From IMG/VR virus record IMGVR_UViG_3300047330_000088, positions 1 to 28,983 of that record: DNA of 28,983 bases. One strand, written 5' to 3'. Below the pieces are notes generated by a model, which was not told the origin of the DNA, did no database searches, and saw nothing but the letters and a program-made list of their open reading frames with translations. The first letter of the stretch is position 1; the number at the start of each line of letters is the position of its first letter. The position numbers were made by a program, and so were the translations under genes. Of the stretch, positions 23,239-28,983 are shown piece by piece. The DNA is from a virus.

Positions 23239-24839
23239 CGCCTATGCAGCTCGGCCACCACGCTGGCCTGGCCGACCATTTGCGCCAGCGCCATGCCGCG
23301 GGCCATCGCCTCGGCATACTCCTTCTGCGGCAGCCGCAGGCGGTGCAGCCGGTGCGCCAAATCCTGCATGTCCGATGCCGCCTCGAACTGGGCGCGCACC
23401 GCGTCCGTCAGCCCGCCTAGCGCGCCGGCGGCGTCGCGCGCCAGGCGCTCGCTCATCGCCTCGATCAGCGCGTCCGGCACCGCGCTGTGGCGCAGGATCA
23501 ACGCGCTCAGCGGCCCGAACAGCGCGCTCTGCGCTTCCGGCGGCGTCACCGCCAGGCTCGGAATGTCGGGCTTGACCGCCGGCGCCGGCGGCAGGCCGCC
23601 GACGATCTCGTCGCCATCCTCAGGCGGTGTGAGATCGAGCCGGTCATAGAGTTCCGACGCCTTAACCTTGAGGCCCAGGCCGCCGAGGTCGGCCACCGCC
23701 GCGATTAGGTCTTTGAGCGGCGCCTTTTCTTCTTGGCCGATGACGACGCGCGGATATTTGGGCTGCGGGCCGAAGGTGAAGGCGATCATCGGCTGCACCA
23801 GGCGGCGCGTAATGCTCACCCCCACCAGGCGCGCGTCGAACCGCTCCACATCCTGCTCGGCCGCGCGGTGCTCCTGCCCCACCGCATGGCCGCCGTGGAT
23901 GGCGTCCGTACCGGCCGTGCCGCCCAGCACGAGCTTGCTCACCGTCCGGTCAAGCCAGTCCGCACGCTTTTCGAACAGTTGCGCGCCGGCGGCGCGGTCG
24001 CCGTCCTTTACGAACTCGATTTCCATGCTCTTCGGAATGATGCCGGCGACATTGCCGGCGATGCTGCTGACCGCCTTCAGCAGCACCGATTTATCCTGCC
24101 GGCTGGCGTCCGGCCCGTAGCGGCCGACGCGGATCGGCATGCCGTACGCCTGGCAGAACAGCGCCCAGTCCTTGAGGTTGAAGGCGTGATACATCCAGAG
24201 GAACGCCACGCTGCGCGTCAGCCCGCCGCGCACCGCCTGGCCGCTCTTGCTCTTGTGTTGATGCAGGAGGAATTTGTGCGGCGCCAGCTCGGCAAATCCG
24301 CCGCCCTCCCGCAGCCAGATCGTCTCGCCGTCTTCCCAGCTCACCTCGAAGAAGCGCTGCGGCCGATACAGCAGCTCCGCCGGCCTCACGCTGCCCGGCT
24401 TGCTCTCCCAGATGATTTCGTGAATGGACCAGCCTTTGCCGATGCCATCGGCAACGTCGTAGATCGCACCGGCGAGCATGTCGTCGTCGATCCATTCCTG
24501 CACGAACTCGGCATGGCGCTTCGCCTCGCTGCTATCGTCGGCTGCTTCCACCTTGATCGGCAGCTGCGAAAGCTGGCGTTTGCGCTTGGCCAGCACTGCC
24601 CCATAATGCGCGTAAAGTTCCTCGATCTCCTCGGCGAGGATCATCCATTGCAGCGTATTGCCCATGTCGGCCGCGCGGATGATGCCGCCCATCTGCGTCG
24701 GATCGATCCCGAACGCCAGGTGCCCCGGAAACGGAGGCCGTCCGGCGATCGCCAGCGTCGGCGATATGTCGCGCTCCAGCAGAGCGCGCTCATAGGGCTC
24801 GCCGTCCGGGCCAAGGATGCTGCTTTTCACGGTTGCCAT
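23235..24839 (-). CDS. portal protein, Mu gp29-like (DUF935)
   Basis: Dodecameric portal through which DNA enters the head and to which neck and terminase bind. 534 aa, close to the usual 500-530. The ATG at 24839 is preferred to an open extension upstream because the preceding gene stops one base before it and AAAGG lies about 6 bases ahead. Typical DUF935 features are the N-terminal TPxL-type region, HYGAVLAKRKRQLSQLP (78-94), and GKGWSIHEIIWE (134-145). A PQRFF segment and a middle helix-rich clip domain follow. The C-terminal 100 residues are Ala-rich helices, as in relatives that end in a head-protein-binding tail. Its GTGA overlap with the F-like gene reproduces the Mu 29-30 order. Confidence 0.92.
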   Translation of the reverse strand: MATVKSSILGPDGEPYERALLERDISPTLAIAGRPPFPGHLAFGIDPTQMGGIIRAADMGNTLQWMILAEEIEELYAHYGAVLAKRKRQLSQLPIKVEAADDSSEAKRHAEFVQEWIDDDMLAGAIYDVADGIGKGWSIHEIIWESKPGSVRPAELLYRPQRFFEVSWEDGETIWLREGGGFAELAPHKFLLHQHKSKSGQAVRGGLTRSVAFLWMYHAFNLKDWALFCQAYGMPIRVGRYGPDASRQDKSVLLKAVSSIAGNVAGIIPKSMEIEFVKDGDRAAGAQLFEKRADWLDRTVSKLVLGGTAGTDAIHGGHAVGQEHRAAEQDVERFDARLVGVSITRRLVQPMIAFTFGPQPKYPRVVIGQEEKAPLKDLIAAVADLGGLGLKVKASELYDRLDLTPPEDGDEIVGGLPPAPAVKPDIPSLAVTPPEAQSALFGPLSALILRHSAVPDALIEAMSERLARDAAGALGGLTDAVRAQFEAASDMQDLAHRLHRLRLPQKEYAEAMARGMALAQMVGQASVVAELHRR

Positions 24840-24840
24840 T

Positions 24841-25356
24841 TCAAGCCTTTGCGGTTCGCGCCTTTTCAGCAACCACCATGTGCTCAGGCAGCGCCCGGCC
24901 GCGCGTGTCATCCTTCTCGACATCGGACCATCGCCGATTTTCGCGCATGATCACGCGGTCGAGCCGCTCATTATCCCTGCGTCGAAACTCTGCCTGCTCA
25001 GGCCGAAGCAGGCAGCCGCCAAAACAATTCTCCGGGTTGAATTCTACGCCAGTGATGCCCTGGATTGTGACGACCAGGTCGCGCACGGTGAGAAGCGTGC
25101 GCAGATGGATAAAGCGGTGATACCGGCCCGCGGCATCGCTGCGCAGCCAGCAAAACCAACCCTCGTAGTTGCCCGGGCCGCGATACGAGCCAAAAGTCAC
25201 CTCAATTCCTAGGTCTTCATAGCAGGTCATGCCGCCGCCATCGGAGACGACGTCGCCGAGCCAAAGCAGCCAGTGCTTGCTCGTCTGCCGATCGAACTGG
25301 TGCCATTTGAAGCCGTTCGCCTTCAGCCAGGCTTCGCTGAGAAGTTCGTCACTCAT
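24841..25356 (-). CDS. 171-aa phage protein of unknown function
   Basis: The start at 25356 overlaps the preceding stop by 8 bases, and the stop is one base before the portal start, so the gene is part of the operon. The protein is rich in Trp and aromatic residues in its first half: LKANGFKWHQF (11-21), KHWLLWLGD (27-35), YEGWFCWLR (64-72). Two Cys follow in ENCFGGCLLRPEQAEFRRRD (about 108-127), and the C-terminus is a basic helix. The WLxxxGFxWHQ..R...KHWLLWLG pattern is familiar from small hypothetical phage proteins and may be a nucleic-acid or protein binding fold, but I cannot name it. There is no membrane segment. Confidence 0.68.
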   Translation of the reverse strand: MSDELLSEAWLKANGFKWHQFDRQTSKHWLLWLGDVVSDGGGMTCYEDLGIEVTFGSYRGPGNYEGWFCWLRSDAAGRYHRFIHLRTLLTVRDLVVTIQGITGVEFNPENCFGGCLLRPEQAEFRRRDNERLDRVIMRENRRWSDVEKDDTRGRALPEHMVVAEKARTAKA

Positions 25357-25549
25357 GAGGTTGCTTTGGCTCTATGGCATCTTGCCTATCGCCTACAAAC
25401 TCGAAGTTCTCCTGGAATTTCTTGGCGTCGCGATCGAAAATCCTGCCCTCCGGATCAATATAGACCATGCTCGGCCGTTGCCGTTCTACGCTGAAGCTGC
25501 GGAACAGAAGGCGGTAAGTTACACCGGTTCGCTTATGTCGATAGATCAA
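25349..25549 (-). CDS. 66-aa protein starting at TTG, unknown function
   Basis: A short gene that needs a TTG start to be seen. The TTG at 25547..25549 overlaps the previous TGA (TTGA) and is preceded by a strong Shine-Dalgarno GGAGGAA with five bases between, so the start is well supported. The product begins IYRHKRTGVTYRLL and continues with VYIDPEGRIFDRD and KKFQENFEFV: alternating strands and turns like the very small beta-rich proteins with a Y-x-H-x-KTG start that many phages encode. The stop lies 8 bases inside the following gene (ATGAGTGA overlap). No function is known to me. Confidence 0.68.
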   Translation of the reverse strand: MIYRHKRTGVTYRLLFRSFSVERQRPSMVYIDPEGRIFDRDAKKFQENFEFVGDRQDAIEPKQPHE

Positions 25550-25755
25550 AGCGCTTCCTCCGTCGCCGCCGCGCCGATCCGGCAGGCCGTGCGCACGAGC
25601 CGGTATTTCGGGTGTTCCTGCAGCCAGGCGACGGCACGCTGCTGTGCGCCGATGCCCGCGCAGTCCCAGAAACTTTCCACCGGAACATCGATCTTCCGCT
25701 CCGGGCTGAGCGTGTTCACCAGAAGCACCACCAGCGTGAGCGTGAATGGCGTCAC
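25546..25755 (-). CDS. 69-aa protein with hydrophobic N-terminus, unknown function
   Basis: I do not recognise this protein. The GTG at 25755 is preferred over a GTG 18 bases upstream because it overlaps the previous stop (GTGA), the pattern used across the operon. Residues 2-16 (TPFTLTLVVLLVNTL) are hydrophobic and could be a signal anchor or an edge beta strand. The rest holds two Cys residues (near 33 and 59) and a WLQEHPKYRL motif (about 46-55). Similar small proteins with an N-terminal hydrophobic strand, a W..xHPxYRL motif and a late Cys occur in alphaproteobacterial prophages, without known role. Its stop overlaps the TTG start of the next gene. Confidence 0.6.
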   Translation of the reverse strand: MTPFTLTLVVLLVNTLSPERKIDVPVESFWDCAGIGAQQRAVAWLQEHPKYRLVRTACRIGAAATEEAL

Positions 25756-26351
25756 TGGCTGCAGCCTTCCCACGGATAACCAAACTTTTTTTCGAAGTTT
25801 AGAAAGGCAGCAATTCGCTCGCCGATATCGCCGTCGCCAAGGTTCACCACGAGGAGCTTTTGCCGACTGAACGCAAAGTCAATATCAATCATAAGCATGT
25901 ATTCTTCGTAGGCATCAGCTAGCAGCTGATCGGTATAATCATCGATGCTAATAGCAGACCGGCCGGTAATGTGTGTGTAGAACAGCCACTCCAGAAAGGT
26001 CATCGGCTTTCCGCCAATGTGCCGCCGGACCGACTTTATCCAGGCACCAGTGTCGCGCCGAACCAGCACGAACTTCGCGTCCTGGCGAAGATCCAATGGC
26101 ACGGGATAGATGAGGGGTGTGGGAAAGTCGGCGAAAACGTCCGCCGCCTCAAAGTATGCGGCAAACTCGCTCCACAGACAGGTTTGCAGCGCAAAGTCGA
26201 GTTGATGATCGCCTAACTCGCCGAGACGCGCCTGAACACGCGCCTCTTCTTCCGGTCCACACCAATGCGCCACCCGAAGGCCATGCGCGCCGCAGAACGA
26301 CGCGAAGCTGCGGGTGCCTGACAGATGCGGGCTGATGTTGAAAACCTTCAT
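25752..26351 (-). CDS. sulfotransferase-like P-loop protein (phage cargo)
   Basis: A 199-aa protein with the layout of small sulfotransferases. An N-terminal beta strand and loop (residues 3-16, FNISPHLSGTRSF) sits where these enzymes bind the 5'-phosphosulfate of PAPS. A second conserved block, KFVLVRRDTGAWIKSVRRH (93-111), matches the 3'-phosphate binding region (R...W..S), and DVFADFPTPLIY (71-82) matches the usual D-P segment ahead of it. The first loop lacks the usual Lys, so activity is not certain. A Shine-Dalgarno GAGGTG lies 5 bases before the ATG, and the glycosyltransferase ends 10 bases upstream. The stop overlaps the next start as GTGA. Together with that gene it suggests a carbohydrate glycosylation and sulfation step; acceptor unknown. 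An inactive relative or another P-loop transferase is possible. Confidence 0.66.
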   Translation of the reverse strand: MKVFNISPHLSGTRSFASFCGAHGLRVAHWCGPEEEARVQARLGELGDHQLDFALQTCLWSEFAAYFEAADVFADFPTPLIYPVPLDLRQDAKFVLVRRDTGAWIKSVRRHIGGKPMTFLEWLFYTHITGRSAISIDDYTDQLLADAYEEYMLMIDIDFAFSRQKLLVVNLGDGDIGERIAAFLNFEKKFGYPWEGCSQ

Positions 26352-26360
26352 GGCCGCACC

Positions 26361-27326
26361 TCAGACGTCGATACTGTCCTCGTTGCGGCTCTGGAAGTAG
26401 CAGCGCAGCCCATCGCGCAGGTCGTAATTGTCCGAACACAGATAGGGCAGGCCCTGGGCGTCATAGGCCAGGTCGGTGTCCGGGTCGTACTTCGGCGGAC
26501 CGATCAGCAGCCCGCGGCGACTGTGGTAACCACGACGCTTCTTTGATCCGTGCCAGCCGTGCGCGATTGTTCCCGGCACCAGTCCGACGCGTCGTTTGAT
26601 GGTGGACTGACAGCGCCGATGAAACTCATGCAGACGCCTGGTGTATGCGGCACTCATCTCTGGATCGTCTGGCACGACGATGCCGGCAAATGCGTAGGCC
26701 ATGTGATAGTCGGCCGGCCCGGTGAGCGCCCAGTCGAGCAGGCCGCCCATGCCATCATATCCTTCGCGCGTTGACGCCCAGGCGTAGCCGTAATGCTGCC
26801 GAAGATCGCGCTGATAGGAGTTGCGTGTGCCAGGAACATGCGCCTCCTGGCACTGCAGTGCCGCGCAGAACGAGCGATCAACCGCATCGCCGCCCTCATT
26901 GACGACGATCTCGCATTTGGGCCCCATGTCGATGGAGTGGGACCAGGGCTGGCAAACCGCAACGTGCTGTAGCTCGTGCACCGTCTCCGCCGCCCAATCT
27001 TTTCGCAGGAACTCGATGTCAGCATCGATCCAGGCGACATACTTCCAGTCCGGGAAGCGGGTTGTGAGATTGCGCCTGACCGCCAAGTTGATCAGCGCTT
27101 CCTTGAGCCATATCTCTTGCTCCCGGCCGCCGTTGACCTGGATATGGTCTGGGTTGTCGGGCGACGTCACCTCGAACGGCCGCTCCCCGAGCTGGTGCTC
27201 AATCGTGATGAGGTGCACGCCGGACGCGATCATGTGCTGCTCGAATTTCCGATAAAGCGCCGTGCGGCTGCCCCAACGCTCGTGGTTGCTGAACGGCGTT
27301 ACGACATGCAGGAGATCGGCACGCAT
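26361..27326 (-). CDS. GT-A fold glycosyltransferase-like protein (phage cargo)
   Basis: A 321-aa protein that looks like a nucleotide-sugar-dependent glycosyltransferase. The frame is open further upstream, but the start chosen is the ATG at 27326 because it overlaps the preceding TGA (TGATG) and the homology-like sequence begins there. Residues 97-105 read YVAWIDADIE: a beta strand ending in a DAD triad, as in metal-binding DXD motifs of GT-A enzymes. A C-terminal HGWHGSKKRRGYHSR stretch (256-270) followed by a DPDTDL motif (281-286) is typical of a phage and bacterial family that lacks a defined acceptor. It is cytosolic with no signal or membrane segment. It sits in a block of genes absent from Mu between terminase and portal. 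The substrate is unknown; modification of host surface sugar or of virion parts is inference. Confidence 0.75.
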   Translation of the reverse strand: MRADLLHVVTPFSNHERWGSRTALYRKFEQHMIASGVHLITIEHQLGERPFEVTSPDNPDHIQVNGGREQEIWLKEALINLAVRRNLTTRFPDWKYVAWIDADIEFLRKDWAAETVHELQHVAVCQPWSHSIDMGPKCEIVVNEGGDAVDRSFCAALQCQEAHVPGTRNSYQRDLRQHYGYAWASTREGYDGMGGLLDWALTGPADYHMAYAFAGIVVPDDPEMSAAYTRRLHEFHRRCQSTIKRRVGLVPGTIAHGWHGSKKRRGYHSRRGLLIGPPKYDPDTDLAYDAQGLPYLCSDNYDLRDGLRCYFQSRNEDSIDV

Positions 27327-27625
27327 CAGTTTTCCTCTGGTTTCGGGTTCAGATCGGGATCGCAGCTCGGCCGCAGCGACGGCCGCAGGTAGAAGCGGTA
27401 GCGCCAGGCCAGGCGGCGCAGGTGATCGCGCTGCGCCTCGCTGAGCTTCTCCGGATGCAGATGGCAGGTCGCGCGAATGAAGGCGCGGTGGGCTGGCGCA
27501 TTCGTCACCACACGCTTCAGCCCTTGCATCACCAGGCAAAGATACAGCGCCTCGCCGGCATCGAGCTTGGCCGGCGCCGGCGGCGCAGCAATGACGCCGC
27601 CCAGCTCTGCATGGACCCCGCTCAT
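27326..27625 (-). CDS. small conserved phage protein next to terminase
   Basis: A 99-aa protein of unknown function. It starts inside the terminase stop (ATGA overlap) and its own TGA overlaps the next ATG by one base, so it is locked into the operon. The visible character is a basic, helix-prone middle with the motif LSEAQRDHLRRLAWRYRFYLRP (about residues 60-81), followed by a proline-rich acidic tail. Short proteins ending in a WRYR-type motif are common beside phage terminases and on alphaproteobacterial mobile elements, but I know no assigned role. A part in packaging is only suggested by position. There are no membrane segments. Confidence 0.72.
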   Translation of the reverse strand: MSGVHAELGGVIAAPPAPAKLDAGEALYLCLVMQGLKRVVTNAPAHRAFIRATCHLHPEKLSEAQRDHLRRLAWRYRFYLRPSLRPSCDPDLNPKPEEN

Positions 27626-28983
27626 AGCCGCCCAAGCCCCGTGGGCAGCATGCCGCCAGACGCCGCCGGGAACATCCCGCCGGCGTCGCGCCCATCCATC
27701 GCTTCCGCCCAGTCCTCGGCATTATCGATCCAGCGCTCGCCGCGCTTGGCCAACGGCGGCGCCTGGCGCAAGAACTCATACAACTCCGGGTCGGCGCGGC
27801 TGGCGGCATAGGCGAGCGCGCCGGCGATCGCACTGTCGCCATGCCGCTGGGCGCCGTCCGTGGCGCCCAGCGTGCGCTCAGGCACGCGTATCACGCCGCG
27901 CACGAACGCCAGCTGCCGGTGATCATCGAGCACGTCGCGATCGCGGGGGATGACGATCGTCCCGTCCTCGAAAGCCGCCTTGTATTGGGGCATGTTCTCC
28001 CGATACCAGGGCTCGGAAAACCGCACCGCCTCGATGCGCAATTCGCCGTAGCGCTGCAGCGCCACCTCGCCGAGATACTGGCCGTTGCCCGTCGCATCCA
28101 GCTTGCCCGCGCGCATGCGCGGCAGCCGGTCGACCACATAGAACAGCACCTGGCGCTGCTGCTCGAACGGCACGTTGCGCAGCTCCACAATGAACGGCGT
28201 GCGACGCACCAGGTCGCGGCCGATCGCCAGCGGCCAGATGACGGTCAGGTCGCCGGAGCGCGCAAAATCCTCGCCGAACACATGCGGCGTATCCCGATCC
28301 AGCATTTTCAAAAGCGGCGCCAGCTCGCGCTCGCAAAAGTCGCGGCACTCGGCCTCGCGCAAATGCTCCGCCCACAGGGTGAAGGCGGAAGTTTGCGCCC
28401 AGCGCACCACCGGAATGCCGTCGCCCATGCGCTTCTCGATCAGCGGCGCCGGTATGGCGCTGCCTGTCGATTGCGAAGGGATGGCAAACAATTCTTCGTC
28501 CGCAGCGGCACCATAGAAAGCGATGATTTCCGCGCGCCAGGCGGCTTCGGCCTCCACCGACCAGGTCTTGCCAGTGGTGAGGCAAATGCGCTGGTAGAGC
28601 CCCTGCTCCAGCGCATCGTCGAACGTGCAGCGCAACAGATTATAGGGGCGGCGGCCTGCGCGTATATCCTGCACCAGCACGTTGAACGGGTTCGTGTCGC
28701 CATTGTGCGTGCTGATGATCAGCACCTGGCCGCCCCAGATCAGCAAAGCGAAGGCGGCCTTCAGCACTTCATCGAGCGCATCATGGAAGGCCGCTTCGTC
28801 GATGATCACCATGCCCTGCTTGCCGCGCAGAGCGCGCGGCACGGAAGGCAGCGCCACCACTTCGTAGCCAGAAGCGAAGGCAACCCTGAACGCCTTGATC
28901 TGCCGCTCAGGATGATCCGGATCGGCAAACACATAGTCCTGCACTTCGGCGGCGGCCGGCTCTACCGACTTCGCCCACATGGC
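27622..28983 (-). CDS. Mu gp28-like terminase large subunit (5' end outside window)
   Basis: ATP-driven DNA packaging motor and headful nuclease. The reading frame stays open to the window edge, so the N-terminal part with the Walker A loop is missing here. Counting from the first visible Met (28980), residues 56-63 (GMVIIDEA) form Walker B with its catalytic Glu, and residues 87-94 (LIISTHNG) look like the coupling motif III. The RNase H-like nuclease follows, with acidic residues in GEDFARSGD (Asp238), DATGNG (Asp295) and GDSAIA (Asp382). The DATGNG and GDSAIAGALA motifs are typical of the Mu-type branch. About 450 residues are visible of an expected 520-560. The stop overlaps the next start as ATGA. 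Family assignment is from motifs and position upstream of the portal; I consider it secure. Confidence 0.93.
   Translation of the reverse strand, partial: AMWAKSVEPAAAEVQDYVFADPDHPERQIKAFRVAFASGYEVVALPSVPRALRGKQGMVIIDEAAFHDALDEVLKAAFALLIWGGQVLIISTHNGDTNPFNVLVQDIRAGRRPYNLLRCTFDDALEQGLYQRICLTTGKTWSVEAEAAWRAEIIAFYGAAADEELFAIPSQSTGSAIPAPLIEKRMGDGIPVVRWAQTSAFTLWAEHLREAECRDFCERELAPLLKMLDRDTPHVFGEDFARSGDLTVIWPLAIGRDLVRRTPFIVELRNVPFEQQRQVLFYVVDRLPRMRAGKLDATGNGQYLGEVALQRYGELRIEAVRFSEPWYRENMPQYKAAFEDGTIVIPRDRDVLDDHRQLAFVRGVIRVPERTLGATDGAQRHGDSAIAGALAYAASRADPELYEFLRQAPPLAKRGERWIDNAEDWAEAMDGRDAGGMFPAASGGMLPTGLGRL

Noticed and set aside
1-28983. CRISPR array or diversity-generating retroelement
   Set aside because: No regularly spaced direct repeats of the right size, no reverse transcriptase, and no template/variable repeat pair at the fibre genes.

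Overview
The window is the late (structural) half of a Mu-like contractile-tailed phage or prophage. Every gene I can support lies on the minus strand, so transcription runs from the right end to the left end. The gene order matches phage Mu: large terminase, portal, F-like head protein, gp31-like protein, gpI-like protease/scaffold, decoration protein, gpT-like major head protein, gp35, gp36, gp37, gp38, sheath, tube, tail assembly chaperone, tape measure, gpN, gpP, gp45, gp46, gp47, gp48, tail fibres. Most neighbours are joined by ATGA, GTGA or TGATG overlaps, which indicates one long translationally coupled operon. Coding DNA is G+C rich with many GTG and some TTG starts. That, and an AT-rich palindrome at 31..52 of a kind I associate with Acetobacteraceae, suggest an alphaproteobacterial host; this is inference. 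No transposase, repressor, lysis gene, tRNA or CRISPR array is visible, and neither phage end could be placed.

Region by region (right to left): 27326..28983 holds the C-terminal part of the terminase and a small partner. 24841..27326 is an accessory insert, visibly richer in A+T, between terminase and portal: a GT-A type glycosyltransferase, a sulfotransferase-like protein, two very small proteins (69 and 66 aa, the second starting at TTG) and a 171-aa unknown. 21816..24839 holds portal, F-like protein, a 61-aa unknown and the gp31-like protein. 20015..21815 is a second accessory insert inside the head module: a heavily structured, probably RNA-level element, a 77-aa unknown, an antirepressor-like protein, and a strong intrinsic terminator. 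14058..20014 holds protease, capsid, connector, sheath and tube genes. 4914..14002 holds tail assembly, tape measure, baseplate and first fibre genes. 226..4917 ends with small tail-associated proteins and a 1224-aa fibre carrying a split SGNH-hydrolase-like domain.

The points most worth following are: (1) the 21592..21777 element, with a long-range stem, a pseudoknot and a mutually exclusive alternative pairing that reaches the start codon of the 77-aa gene; (2) the glycosyltransferase/sulfotransferase pair, which with the esterase-like fibre suggests a phage that both modifies and reads surface polysaccharide; (3) a canonical -1 slippery site producing a fused tail assembly chaperone; (4) an antirepressor-like gene closed by a terminator in the middle of the late operon.
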